From Euglena gracilis (lineage: Eukaryota; Euglenida; Euglenophyceae; Euglenales): DNA of 64,000 nt. The position numbers were made by a program, and so were the translations under genes. Where the stretch lies: the NCBI GenBank assembly GCA_039621445.1, contig CP154954.1, positions 18,171,410-18,235,409 on the forward strand, given 5' to 3'. The notes under the pieces are model-generated. The model made no database searches, was not told the DNA's origin, and was given only the letters and a program-made list of their open reading frames with translations. Below are positions 1 through 11,400 of the stretch, piece by piece. Each line of letters opens with the position of its first letter. The first letter of the stretch is position 1.

Positions 1-364
1 ACCCATTTCCTGCAAATTCTGTTCATTTTCCCCCATAATGGGCCATTTTTCAATTCTGTGCATTTTCTTGTGTTTCTTCGGCTTTTTTGGTTCATATATG
101 ACGTTTGTATTTCTTCCCTCTGATTTGGGCACCTTCATGCCATTCACTTCAGGCGGCAAAATCACTTATTTCCACTGATTTTTCTGCTTTTTTGGAGTTT
201 ATTCTCACTTATTTTGCCGCTTATTTTGGGGAGATTTTTGCGCTTATCCCCCCCCCCCTCAGGTGGAATTCCTCTTGCCAGGGTGGTCCGTAAGGGACGG
301 GATATATATGTATATATATTTTTATTTAAGGACCGCCCCCTTAAAGACCGCCCCCCCCCCAATA

Positions 365-830
365 CACAAAAACCCGAAAAATTGGACCCGAAAATTTTTT
401 TCCGGCGCCTTCAACGCCGGCTTTTTTTGACCCATTTTGGGACCCATATGGGAGGTAAAACTAAAAACCCCTCAAAATCCCATTTTTTTCACACCTTTCA
501 AAAGTTCAACATTTTCTCAAAAATTTAATTTTGAGAGTTTTTTGAAGCAAAAAAAGCCATTGAAAATTTCCAAGAGAAAAAATGGTACACTTTTTTTTCG
601 ACCTTCGTTATTTTCCACCCCCCTCCAAAAAATTACCAAATTTAACCCTGAAATCTTTGAGATTTTTTGTGAAAAAAATGTGGGATTCCATCAAAAAATC
701 ATTCACTTTTCAAAAAATATTTCAAAATTTTTTTCGGCCCAAATCCCCTTTTTCCCGAATTTGGTTTTTTCTTGAAATTTTGAAATTTTGTTGAAATTGA
801 AGTTTGCCAAAAATCTTTTGGCCACTTTGG
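365..830 (+). repeat. Dispersed repeat R1, copy 1
   Basis: An interspersed repeat of about 470 bp. Its 5' part reads GGGACCCATATRGGAGGT and is followed by a T/A-rich body with the shared phrases 'ccatcaaaaaatcattca' and 'ccggccaaaatccccgt'. Diverged copies in the same orientation lie at about 1855-2195, 5640-6100 and 35525-35790. Copies 3 and 4 end with a GGTGGGTG(G)n-GTCGACC block. No ORF is shared by the copies and no terminal repeats were identified, so the class is unknown. Confidence 0.6.
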
Positions 831-839
831 GGGGGGTTG

Positions 840-1850
840 CCCTTTGAGGGGGGGTGAGGGTATTTCAATGTCCAAAATTCAAAAAGTTGAACTCACAAAA
901 AGCATCGATTGGACGATCCTCTCTTGTAAAATTTCCTCGAAGGCACGTTTGGAAGGTTTATGTCAATTTACAACACACCTGGGTTGTAAACGAGAAAAAA
1001 ATGTGTGGGTTGATGATTTAAAGCTTGAGATAAACAACCAATTGCCCAATTTTTGAAAATGACCCATCAACCTCAAAATGATCATTTTGAGAGGAAAAAG
1101 AGCACGGGGGGGGGGAGAAAGTTGCGCCGTGCAATTTTTGCAATTTTGTGCAATTTTCGATTTTCCTGAAAGGCAATTTTTTTTGCAATTTTGTGCAATT
1201 AATTGCACATGGCCGCTGGATGATGAACAAATTCAGGATGAATGGCGTAAGCATTGCCATCGCATATTGCCACGGCTGATTGTGTTGCAACTTTTTGGGC
1301 GAACCGACCAGGTAAATTGGCAGAATATGCAGCTTTTCTGGTTTCTGGTATCTCTTTTCTGGTATGTGCAATTTTGTGCAATTTTGTGAATTTTGTGCAA
1401 TTTCACCTCTAACCATCAAAACGGTGAAGTTCCCGGTGGTCCAAAAAATTGGTGCCACCAAAACAACGGGAAGAGGGTGGTGGTGGGGGGGGGTCGACCC
1501 CCCCACCCACCTGCACACGGGCCGGTGAAAAACTGCACTGGGAATATCTTGCAAATAAGAAAACCCTTCTTGCTCTTTGAAGCCTTTGGCTTGTGTGACA
1601 TTTGGCCACAATGCTTGGGGCAAGGCCCAATCTTCTTCAGGCGCTTGTGCTCCTTTGCGGCACCACGAATTTCGAAATCCTCAACTCCAACTTCAACCAA
1701 AATTTGCAACAAAAAAACAACAGTTTTTGTATTTTGTCCCTAGGAATCCCAACATAAATAGTTGAATCTGCTCATCCTCAGGAGGGGCGACCCTTGGCCG
1801 GTGAACCGGTGAAGTTCCAAAAATTTTCCCCAGCGTCTTCGGCAATGGGT
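840..1850. other. Non-coding stretch with GCAATTTT short repeats
   Basis: No convincing gene is seen. Positions 1126-1200 and 1370-1400 contain short degenerate repeats of GTGCAATTTT. Fragments of repeat family R2 (phrases 'caacctcaaaatgatcattttgaga' in part, and 'accatcaaaacggtgaagtt') occur near 1040-1100 and 1415-1440, split by unrelated sequence. A C/G-run block with GTCGACCC lies at 1480-1510. Confidence 0.4.
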
Positions 1851-1854
1851 GTAT

Positions 1855-2195
1855 TTTAGACCCATTTTGGGACCCATATAGGAGGTCCCACAAACCCCCC
1901 CCAAAAATGCTATTGAAAATCCATCAGATTTCCAAAGAGAAAAAATCTAAGTAAAATTTGAATGTTCCAAAATTTGGTCCCATTTTTTTGATCTGATTTT
2001 TTTGACCCCCCTCCTAAGAACTAACAATTTTCAACCCTTAATTTTTGGATATTTTTTGGGGGAAAATGTGGTTTTCCATCAAAAAATCATGTATTTTGGG
2101 GTCATTTTTCAAAATAATTTTCAAGAATTTTCCCCGGCCAAAATCCCCGTTTTCCCAAAATTGTGTGTTGGGACAGAATTTTTTTTTTAGTTAGG
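1855..2195 (+). repeat. Dispersed repeat R1, copy 2
   Basis: Shares the GGGACCCATATAGGAGGTCCC head, the 'ccatcaaaaaatcatgta' phrase and the 'cccggccaaaatccccg' tail with R1 copy 1. It is a shorter, diverged copy. Confidence 0.55.
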
Positions 2196-2204
2196 GACCC
2201 TCCT

Positions 2205-2340
2205 GCAAGAGGCTGGGATTTCGCCGAAATTGGCCTGTTGCTGATGCAAAGGTTTGCGTCGGAACGGTCCGCAATGCTGAAGCAGATGCTCGGTCATGGG
2301 TTTCTTCAGGCTGTTGTGTACCCCTTTCAAGAGGCAGCAA
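2205..2340 (+). CDS. Candidate exon, unassigned protein
   Basis: A frame encoding WDFAEIGLLLMQRFASERS followed by AMLKQMLGHGFLQ looks like protein: an amphipathic helical stretch with balanced composition. The minus strand is closed by stops here. The exon sits just after R1 copy 2, and AG dinucleotides at about 2210 and GT-containing sites after 2330 could serve for splicing. No family is recognised. It may belong with the other plus-strand exon candidates at 4.1, 5.1 and 6.9 kb, but nothing proves they form one gene. Confidence 0.3.
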
Positions 2341-3159
2341 CCAGGTCTCTACTATTCAGCCTCTAAATTTCTTTGCTTGCGGAGGGTTTTACTCTTCCTC
2401 CTCAAAGTTTCAAAAAGGAGCATTTCATGTTCCTTTGTCTGAAGATTTTTCAAAAAAAACAGAATTAGGGCGTCACTTAAGCCGAAGGGCACCCCATCCC
2501 CTGGGGGGGGTCGAGCCAACCATTTTTTGACAAAGGGTTAAAAAACCCCGATTTTTTGGATGGTTAATTGGCTGTTTTTTTTTTTTTGCGTAATTGGCTG
2601 CTTTTGTTGACATTTTTGCAGTTTCGATTTTTTTGGCACCCGGTTCGACCCCCGGTCAGACCCAGTTCCAGTAAGGGGGACCCCTTTGGCGGAGGCAGCC
2701 TTTTCCCGCCAGCCCAAATTTCCAACCTCGAAGCTGGACCTCCCCTGGGGGGTTGCCATGCGACGCCATGTTTGAAACAAAACCCCTTTGACCCTGTGTT
2801 CCTGCAGCGACCCTCTATTTTGGGACCTCGTCATTTTCCACTGTTGAGACTCAGGGAACAGACCCAACCTTGGTGTTTTTTGGCCTGTGCGCCTTTTCGG
2901 GCAACAGAAATGGCCCGAGTTGTGGCCATTTTACAGTGGCTTGCCTCCAAGTGCTGCACACTTGGGATGGTTTGACTTTGCGTTTTTTGGGACCATTTTG
3001 GGGGTCAAGGAATCAGATTTTTCAATTTCTGTGTGCATTTGTGTTTTGGTGGTGACTTTTTTTGCTCACTGCTGGCAATAGCTTGATCCGAAAATTGTTT
3101 TTCAGATTTATTTTATTTTGTGATTAATGTTTTGTTTTGTTTTGACATTTTTGTGTTCT

Positions 3160-3540
3160 TTTTGGGACCAGGAAGTTCAAAAAGTGCAAATGCTGTTGTT
3201 CGGATATTCGATCACCCAGGTACCGAAAATGGATTTAATTGAACTTGTGCTTTTTTCTCTTGCACTATTTCCATGTATTTCTGATTTTTTTTGCATTTTT
3301 TTCATGTCGCATTTTGGAGAGTCCCTTATCGCGTCCCTGATGAGAACGCTAAACAGGATGAGGAATGAAATAATCATGATGATGACAGTGACCATCGATG
3401 GAGGGACCCATGGGGACGTTGCCGAGGCTAAGTTGTTGGATGCAGACAGAGCTGTGACGTTTTTCTGGATGTTTGGGTTGTTTCTCACTTCTGTCAAGCC
3501 AGTGGTAGCAGCAGTGCGTGACTGACTGAACATTTTCGAC
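3160..3540. CDS. Ambiguous coding candidate, strand unresolved
   Basis: Both strands are open. On plus, a frame ends with AEAKLLDADRAVTFFWMFGL and stops at 3523-3525. On minus, a frame holds a strong membrane-like segment, MVTVIIMIISFLILFSVLI, preceded by an Asn/Ser-rich stretch and followed by basic residues, a typical single-pass pattern. I cannot tell which strand is real; the minus reading would match the direction of the cyclase gene. No family is recognised. Confidence 0.3.
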
Positions 3541-4136
3541 TTTTTGATTTACCCCCCCCCCCATTTAGTACGACCAATGAAATTTTTTGAAAATGACCCC
3601 CCCATTTCTTACGACCACCTTTGGATTTTCCACCAACTCAAAAAGGTAAACAATTTTTTCCTTACAGCGTGCTTGTTGTTTTTTGAACCCTCGGGTTTTT
3701 TTTTTTTGCTGCCTAGGGAGAGGGGGGATAAGCAGGGCTATGGGAATCTTGGAAACACGGCTGAATTACGCACCCATATCTGTTGGCAGCCCCCCCCCCC
3801 CTGGGGGGTGCTGCCAGCCCTGCCAGCCAGCCCCCTTTTGGGGGGTCCAGCCAAAAATTTTGTTGTGTTCAAAAAATGGCCAAAAATAATGTTTTGGGCG
3901 TGCCCTTTTTTTGGAGGGGGGTGTGGGTGGTACGGGGGTCGGGTGGGGGGGAAGGCATTCCAGGGTTGAAAGGCCTTCTCTAGAGAGGTTTCAACGTGTT
4001 CCGGGGGGGGGGGGAGCGCACAGACAAAAGGGCCAGAGGCGAACAACAGCACCAGGCCAGAAGAAGGGATAAAAGGCACCAAAAAACAGCCACAGTGCAC
4101 ACAGGGGGGGGGAGCGCTGGGGCACCCACCGTGCAG

Positions 4137-4356
4137 TCCGGCCGGCTCTGGCCCCGTGCGCCGCCCACCGGGTCGCCGCGGCGCACCGCGCGGCCGCGCT
4201 GGAGCGGGCCACTGCCCAGCTCGTCCACGCCGCGCTGCGGCAGGCGGTGGCGGAGGCGGCGGCGGAGGCGCGGGCCCGGGACATGAGCCCGCCGAAGCGC
4301 GGCACAGCCAGCCGCCTTTGGCTGCCCACCAACGCCTGTCAGTGGATCTTCTGTTG
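4137..4356 (+). CDS. Exon candidate, Ala/Arg-rich helical protein
   Basis: This is a markedly GC-rich island in AT-rich surroundings. It is preceded by an acceptor-like CCACCGTGCAG and ends at a consensus donor, GTGAGT, at 4357. The favoured frame (first full codon at 4139) includes ALERATAQLVHAALRQAVAE and then SPPKRGTASRLWLPTNACQW, consistent with a long alpha helix or coiled coil followed by a basic segment. Two other frames are also open because of the GC content. The helical plus frame and the donor make plus the best choice. The family is not recognised. Confidence 0.5.
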
Positions 4357-4559
4357 GTGAGTGGGGGAAGGGTTCGGCAGTGTTGGTAATGAACCAAATG
4401 CCACAGCAATTTTTCTTTGCTTGCTGGTCTTTGGTGGCTTGAATTATTTGTATCTGAAACCACACCAACCTCACCTGCCAGGACCATGGACTCTCTGGCA
4501 TAAATCTAAATTTTCTAAATAATCCAAATTTTCTTTTGGTGTTTTGCACCAGTTTATCA

Positions 4560-4850
4560 TATTGTTCCCCAGAAAAAAAGTTAGGAAAGTGCCAGCAAGC
4601 ACACTTTCTGGTTGATCCGGGCGGGAAAATTCTGGCCTTGGGCGAAAACCAGTCTTCATCCCCATTTGAAAACGCTTTCTGGACCAGCAGTAGTCTGGAT
4701 CGGGAACAAATTCTGTTGCGCTGTCAATGTGATGAGCGTCAAAGAGAAGGATTGGCTGCCCCTTCTTGGGCAACAGAAAATCACTGTACTGTGGTGGAGT
4801 TGTGTGGGCGTTGCTGCTCCCCCGGGTGACCCCCTCCATCGTCGACTGCA
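4560..4850 (-). CDS. Exon candidate, minus strand, unassigned
   Basis: The minus frame reads SDFLLPKKGQPILLFDAHHI, then DSATEFVPDPDYCWSRKRF and a basic, Pro-containing tail. The composition is that of a folded domain rather than a chance ORF. It is not a recognised family. It lies in the same orientation as the adenylyl cyclase gene that starts near 24.5 kb and could be a far-downstream exon of it, but the distance and the opposite-strand exon candidates on either side make a separate gene equally likely. Confidence 0.45.
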
Positions 4851-5104
4851 GGTCCTTGTCCTTCCCCGTCACATGCAAACTTGGCCCCCCTACAGTTGGC
4901 CTTCAGCCTTAACTTTCAGCCTTGACCCTATTATTCGGCTTACCTTGACCACTTTGTGCATGGCCCGCTGAAAGTTGGTTGGCCACCTGGCCTGGCCTTA
5001 CCTTGACTCGTGGCCCAGCCAAGCGCCCCCGGGAGGGGGAGGTCAGCTGCTTCTCGATGGGGGCGGCCATAAGATCGCCTTAATCAGTTATGTTCTCCGG
5101 GCAG

Positions 5105-5320
5105 TTTGAGCGCCCATCCGTCCATGGGCCGCTGTGGCCGTCCTTGCGCCTGCGGCCGGAGGTGGTTCGGGAGGTGGCGGAGCAGCACGCCGTCACGGTG
5201 TCGCCGGTGAAGGCGGCCCCGCCCGCCCCGCCCCCCCAGGCGGTGCGGCCGGGGGAGGCCCGGCCGGAAAAGACGGGCCGCCGGGTTTTCATCCGCCGGC
5301 AGGGCGCACAGGAGCCGCTG
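5105..5320 (+). CDS. Exon candidate, Pro/Ala/Arg-rich protein
   Basis: A GC-rich exon-like block starting after CCGGGCAG at 5104. The plus frame is 72 codons with no stop: FERPSVHGPLWPSLRLRPEV, then VREVAEQHAVTVSPVKAAPP, a Pro-rich linker, and GRRVFIRRQGAQEPL. It ends before a GTTTTT that could be a weak donor. It has the same base composition as the 4.1 and 6.9 kb exons, which suggests one plus-strand gene. No domain is recognised. One minus frame is also open, but it is dominated by Arg/Gly/His as expected of an antisense GC-rich frame. Confidence 0.45.
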
Positions 5321-5639
5321 GTTTTTTTTTGGAGTGAAGGCGTATTCCAAAATCACGTAGAATCACGTAACCCCCCCCCCCCACATAACCCCCCCCCCCC
5401 CCGGGGGTAGCAAACCCCCCTGTTTTCCTTTAGTTTTCCATGTATCAATAACACACCCTTATGGCTAGGATTCTAGGCCTGACGTTTGGCATAGACGCGG
5501 GGCTGAAGTGGGGCTTAAAGTGGCCTTCGCTTAAAGACCCCCGGGGCAGGGCAGAACGGGAAGCGGCCAAACAGCCAGGGTGGTGGGTGGGGGGGTCGAC
5601 CCCCACCTCTTCCCGTATTTCCGGAAGGACCAATTTTTG

Positions 5640-6100
5640 GACCCGAAAATTTTTTTCCTTCAACGCCGGGTGTTTTTTTGAGCCATTTCGGGACCCATAT
5701 AGGAGGTCCCCCCAAAAAACCCCCAAACCCCATTTTTTTCACACCTTCCAAATTTGAGCATTTTCTCAAAATTTTGCTTTTGAGAGTTTTTGAAGCAAAC
5801 AGTGCCATTGAAAATGCAAAAAAATTCAAAGAAAGAAAATGTCAGTAAAATTTGACTGTGCCAAAATTTGGTCCATTTTTTGACCTTTGTTTTTTCACCC
5901 TCCTCCTAAAAACTACCAATTTATAAACCTGAAAATTTTGAGATTTTTTTTTGTGAAAAAAAATGTGTTTTTCCATCAAAAAATCATTCATTTGAGTTCA
6001 ATTTTTTAAAAAAAATTCAAAAAACTTCCCCGGCCAACATCCGTTTTCCCAAAATTGGTGACAATGCTGTGGTGGGTGGGGGGGGGTCGACCCCACCCCC
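5640..6100 (+). repeat. Dispersed repeat R1, copy 3
   Basis: Shares head, body and tail with copy 1: GGGACCCATATAGGAGGT, 'ccatcaaaaaatcattca', 'ccggccaacatccg'. It ends in a GGTGGGTG(G)n GTCGACC block at about 6070-6095, giving the clearest view of the 3' end of the family. Confidence 0.6.
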
Positions 6101-6935
6101 CTCCTCCCAGGTGGGGGGGCGACCCCCCCCCCAACCAGTCCTTCCCATTCTGCCCCTGGGGGGTTCCACTGGACTGAACTTTCCACTGGCTGGGGAAAAA
6201 GCCACCAGCTATCCCCCCCGGGAGGGGGGGTCCCAGCGTCCACCCACCAGGCCTTCCCTTTTTCAGGTCAAATTATCCTTCGGCGCCGAAGGAATTTTCT
6301 TTGCGCCGGTGCCAATGGTGGGAGGGGGAGGTCGACCCCCTGGACCTCCCGGGTGGGGACCCCCCCCCCCACCAGACCTTCCCATACAGCCCTGCCAATC
6401 GCCCCCAAAATTGACCCCCGGGGGATATGGTTGCTGTGGGGGGCACCCATACGCAAAGCACCCCTTGGGACAAAGAAGCTGGCTCCCACCTCATGTTCTC
6501 CAGAGCCCCAACAGAACAGCTTTGGGGAGCGTTGCATTTCCATCTGGACGGAGCAACCCTGCCCCCCCCCCCCAGTTCGACATGTGTGGCCACCCGATGG
6601 GAAAAGCGTCCCCAGCAGGGGTTTTTTTTTTTAGTCTTGGACCCGGGGGGGGGGGTAGGGTGGGTGGGTCTGGCCGGACCCACCCACCGGCGGGTACCTT
6701 TTTTTGGCTGGTGGGTGCCCGGCACCGAAGGCGCCGGATTTTTTTTTTTTGACCAGCGCCAAAGGCGCCGATTGCATGCATTTTCTTTGTCGCGCCTCTC
6801 GACCCCCCCCCCCCCTAAAAGTGGGTCGGGACACCCCCGGGGGGGGGTCCCGACCACTTTTAGGTCCGACCGTCAGGGGGTGGGTGGGGGGGGGGACCCC
6901 TCCCCCGGTCTGTTTTAAAAAAATGCCTGTCCCCA
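6100..6935. repeat. C/G-run low-complexity block with GGCGCCGAAGGCGCC-type hairpins
   Basis: Repeated C and G homopolymers of 8 to 12 bases are mixed with short palindromes (GTCGACC; GGCGCCG...CGGCGCC around 6280-6310 and 6720-6770) and with near-inverted CCCGACC/GGTCGGG pairs around 6820-6850. Long ORFs here in several frames are products of C/G runs. No gene is called. Confidence 0.5.
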
Positions 6936-6942
6936 ACACCAG

Positions 6943-7052
6943 CTCCTGCGGCCGAGCGGCTCCGGAAGCAGCGGGAGGAGGCGGCCGGGGGCCTGTGGTC
7001 CGCCAAAGACCTGTCCCTGCTGCGGAAACAGCAGGCCGTGGGCCGAACGATG
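6943..7052 (+). CDS. Exon candidate with SANT-like WS..DL..L motif
   Basis: A GC-rich exon of 110 bp between an acceptor (CCCCAACACCAG) and a donor (ATG|GTAAAC at 7053). The frame reads APAAERLRKQREEAAGGLWS followed by AKDLSLLRKQQAVGRTM: a charged helix leading into Trp-Ser-x-x-Asp-Leu-x-Leu-Leu. That pattern opens Myb/SANT repeats such as those in DNAJC2/zuotin-type proteins, but one short motif does not identify the family. It may be part of the same plus-strand gene as the 4.1 and 5.1 kb exons. Confidence 0.4.
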
Positions 7053-7649
7053 GTAAACCCGAATGCGCTGACGTTGCCGCCTTCCCAGAGATGGGCTCGC
7101 AACCCCCGAGGGAATGGGGCGTGGGCGTGCTCTAAGCCCCCTTCCTATTCATGTCTGGTTCCATGGGTGAACCCTAATTTAACCATCACCTTAAGCTCGC
7201 CCTAAACCTTCCCCAAACCCTATTTTGGCAGCGAGCACCCTGTGTTGGACGAATGGTGGACACCACAGTTCTGGTGTTGTCTCTTTGGTGATGGGGATGT
7301 AGGGGGATCAAAAGTTTTAAGGGGAGGTTCATATTTGGTTGGAGGGGGGATTGAGTTTCATGAAACCCACATTATGTTGCTGAGCTTGCACCTTAGTTTT
7401 TGTTCTGTAAGTGCTGGTTTCAGGAAAAGACGCTCATTTTGCAATAAATGCACATTCAAGGGGTCAAAATTTTGGGATATGCTGGTGCAGATCTGAGGGG
7501 AGGTCTTATTTAGGTTTTTTCTGTATGCTGCATTGTGTGTTGCCGGTGGTGGGAAAGTTTAGTCGCAAATGGCAGAACTTTTTTGTTGGCCATTTATGAA
7601 AGAACTGCTTTAACCCCCCCCCCAAATACCTACCCCCCCCCCCCCGGGA

Positions 7650-7790
7650 AACTGTTACCTGACAGGTTGGCCAGTACCCGGGACCCTGACAACTTCCTAT
7701 CATGACAGGTTGGCCGGTACCAGGGACCCTGACAGTTTCCCGGGCGGGACCCTGACAGTTTCCCGGGTAGGAAATTTCAAGGGAAAGTCA
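7650..7790. repeat. Short tandem repeat, GGGACCCTGACA(A/G) unit
   Basis: Units containing TGACAGGTTGGCC(A/G)GTACC and GGGACCCTGACAGTTTCCCG recur three to four times, the last ones shortened. The array runs into the assembly gap, so its true length is unknown. Confidence 0.7.
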
Positions 7791-7800
7791 ATAAAAAAAT

Positions 7801-7813
7801 NNNNNNNNNNNNN
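7801..7813. other. Assembly gap (13 N)
   Basis: Thirteen undetermined bases between a tandem repeat and a C-run. The gap falls inside the presumed downstream part of the adenylyl cyclase gene, so missing sequence here could matter. Confidence 0.99.
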
Positions 7814-7907
7814 GCCCCCCCCGGGCACTCGAACAGTTTCATATGTTGCGCGATTAGCTTGCAAAAGAGGTCCGTGATTAAGATGAGGTTTATTTTGGGG
7901 GTTATTG

Positions 7908-7960
7908 GGGTATGGGGTATGGGGTATGGGGTATGGGGTATGGGGTATGGGGTATGGGGG
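7908..7960. repeat. Heptamer array (GGGGTAT)n
   Basis: About seven perfect head-to-tail copies of GGGGTAT. The G4 core makes it G-quadruplex-prone and superficially telomere-like, but the unit matches no telomere repeat I know and the array is internal. Confidence 0.9.
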
Positions 7961-8108
7961 CCCCACTTTGTGCCATGACTCCATGTGTTGGGATGACAAC
8001 ACAAAAATCGAGGGAGGACAATATTCAACATAAAAACGACATAAATGAGTAAAATGGGTCAGGCACAGGTGGGTGGGGTCGAATTCATCTCAAAATTCAA
8101 CCTGGTAC

Positions 8109-8358
<250 letters not shown>

Positions 8359-8359
8359 G

Positions 8360-8461
8360 GGACGTGCCCTGCACATCTTGCATCGCCAGCGATGCAGCCA
8401 CAGCGTCCTTCTCATGGTTGGGCAGTGCCTCCGGCGCATTCCACAGCGCCATGGCACAGCC
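8360..8461 (-). CDS. Adenylyl cyclase exon: MALWNAPE block of catalytic domain
   Basis: Minus frame: AMALWNAPEALPNHEKDAVA followed by ASLAMQDVQ, the strand and helix after the second metal-binding Asp in class III cyclases. The upstream acceptor-like CACTGCAG is at about 8462-8469. The reading frame and conserved residues fit best if the exon begins at TGTGCCATGG (8458). The 3' end runs into the GT-rich microsatellite. Confidence 0.8.
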
Positions 8462-11400
8462 CTGCAGTGGGACGCTCACGTGTGACCTTTGCAGCAATGG
8501 GGTTGTGTCGGGTTTCCCACAAAGTCACCCGGCGCAAAGTGCCAGGAAGAAATTTTCCTGGGATTTTTCTCCCTTGAATTTCAGCCATTCCCAAAAGCAA
8601 CATTAATTCCCCAACAGGATGGGAAAGACAATGTATTCATCAATCAGTACACATTGTGTGCGTACACATTGTGGATGTGTCCACATTGTGTGTGCATCGA
8701 TGTGCATGAAAAAATTAGGGGAGGGGGGTTGCAGAAAATGCTCTTCTCCCAAGAGTGGGCCTCCCACAACAAATGAACAAAAGCTTCCCGTTCCAATTCG
8801 TTTCGCAGGACGTTCACCAGCGCCACAGAAACGTCTGATGGCATAATAAAATAATAATAATAATTTTCTTCAATTAATTTCTTGTGGCTGAAACAGAAGC
8901 ATTAAAAAGGGTGAACACATTACAAAGCATCGTTAAATGGGGAAAAAAAGCAAAAGCAAGAAACAAAGAGCCCTACGCACAAATCCCACTGAAAAGCTGT
9001 TGATGCAGTCACCGATGAACTTGTCGATGGTGCCGTTGTGCTGCACAATGTTGGAGCTGGGCTTCTCTTCTGAGTAGCGTTGTGCAGACCACTACCTGAA
9101 GGACGTGGGGGAGCTGTTTGGGACTGGCAAAAGTTTGGCTGGACACCTCCCAGAGGCGAGCAAAAAAAATCCAGCAAATGCGCAGCACCCATATCCAGCT
9201 GGGGGGACATTGACCCAACAGCTGCGGCCAAAATTTGAACGAAAACATGAAGACACCGTTCTCAAAATCAGGATCTTGAACCGCTTTGGCCATTTCCCCC
9301 AATTGTGCCAAGTGCTTCGCACCTTGGCACTGAGGTGCGGCACAGCACCACCCAGCCCAAACACTATCCCCCCCAGAGATACACTTCCTGAAGAAAAGTA
9401 AACCACACCGGAAACTCTCGGGGCGCATAACCCCCCATGACTACACCAACCGAATCTCCCCTGGCTGGTCCAACCGGTTGAAAGACACCCGACCAAGGTT
9501 TGGGCGGCCAAAACGCTGATGGGGACCGAGCGGCCCAGGGGGCTGCACATCGCCTCGAAGTACTCCGTGCACACTGCCACCAGCACGGCCGGGAATTCGG
9601 CCTCGCAGATGGCGGAGAAGCCCTCGATGTCCGCAAACATGACGGTCAGGGTCCTGGGGGCAGGCGTCGTCAGATTGGTTCAATGAAACACTCATTGCTC
9701 ATTGAAGCATTGCTAGAGCATGACCAAAAACACCCAGACTCCCATAATACCAATGCAACCTTCAGCGCCGGTCTTGCACTTGAGAGGTGTGAGAGGTGGC
9801 TGGCGTGGGCCAGTTGCAGAATTGCGAATGGTGTGTTGAATAAGGGACTTCCTAAACGACCAGCCCCCTTGTATAACCACTGCCCCCCCTCCCCCGGGGA
9901 GGCCAGTAGATAGCTGCAGCCATTAAAACACTTTCAACGCCATGGACCGTTGTACACCGCCTGTTTGGGATACATTTCGTCGTTCGCCATTTTGCCAGCA
10001 ATCAAAGCCAGCCTCCAAGCCTCTTGGATGATGAGTCACTGTTCAAACAGGACGGTGCAGAACAACCCAATGACAACGTCCAGCCGAGAGGGTGGAAAGT
10101 TTGGGTTGGCTGGAAAAAAGCCAATGGCTGAACCGCTGTGGGAAGGGGTTCAGCCATTAATTATTTTCCAGCCAACCCTAAAATTCTCCGGCCGTTGCAT
10201 ACTCCCCCCTGCTGCATTACAGCACCTTTTAGGAAATAGGAAGTGGTTGTTTTTCAATGAATTGCGCTTTGCCAGTTAGCTGGAAAATGTTTTTCATATG
10301 TGAGTGACACTGAGATTTATGGCTTTCAAGATTTTATTAAAACCTTTTGGGACATGTCGCTCACTTAAGTTGGAGGGGATTCCACCCTCGAGGTTCCAGC
10401 CAACCAGCAGTTTTTCCCCCCCAGCCCCGTCCCGTCCCCCCCCCCCCATGCATGAGGCTAAATTTTGTTCAACAGCCCTATGGGCCACTGCAAGGCTATG
10501 TAGTTTTTTTAAAAAAAAATCCTTTTCCATTTTGGGTGCCAAAAAAGGCCGAAAATTGTGCGAATTGCCCAGCTCATTTTTGGTTGAAAAACCAATTTGC
10601 ATTATCTGTTTTGATTTTTGGGCCTTTTTGCAGTTGCATGTCGTTGAATTAGCTGCCAAAAAAACACAGCTATGTTGCATTTTGGCCGCGCATGCCAAAA
10701 TTCTGCAAAACCTACTGAAAAAAGAATGTGTATATGAATTATTTCGACAGGAGAACTCGATGGGTAGAATTTTCCACTTGACTAGAGTGGCTCCCAGAAG
10801 AGCGATAGCCTCGCGAGGGTGAGACCGCTTTCTGTGGGTGGTGGGGGGGCTCCCCAATGCAGCAATCCTGTGATTCAGCTCCGGGCTGCCCAGCACCTTC
10901 ACCACCGCCTGGGGAACGAACTTCCCGAACGCCCGCAGCCCGCGCTCCATCTGGACGAAGGAGGCCTGGAAGCGGTGCAGCTCCTGGAACAGGGTGGGCT
11001 TCGTGGCGGTGGTCGCGAACTGCAACTGCGCGATGCGGTCCATTGGCGGCAGAGCCCCCGCCCAATCCAACTGAATGAAACTGACTTTGAGGAACCCCCT
11101 TTTGGGGGCCCCATACGGGCCCGAAAACGGTCCGGAGGGGCCGGGGGTATGTGGGGTGTATACAGTGTACACAGGGGGTCCCCCATGGTTGGTTTGGGTC
11201 CCCGGGTGGGTCCGTGCAGTTCCCCATCGGTTTCGGGCATTTTTGGAAAAATCGATTTTTTGACCCCTGTAAGGCGGTCACAGGCTGCACGGCGCTGAAA
11301 ACGCAGTCCTCAAATTTGGGGTCCAACCCCCAGTTACACCCACCTACGTGTGCAGTCGCGACCCGGGACCCATGCCATCCAACGGAGGGACCCCCCTGTG

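Noticed and set aside
3738-4487. 249-codon Pro-rich minus ORF
   Set aside because: Antisense to the GC-rich 4.1 kb exon and extended by C/G runs; composition is Pro/Ala/Arg low complexity.
6069-6918. Long Pro/Gly-rich ORFs on both strands
   Set aside because: Generated by C and G homopolymers and repeated GTCGACC blocks; no protein-like segment.
9500-9913. Plus-strand ORF over the cyclase exon
   Set aside because: Antisense shadow of the TVMFADIEGFS exon on minus.
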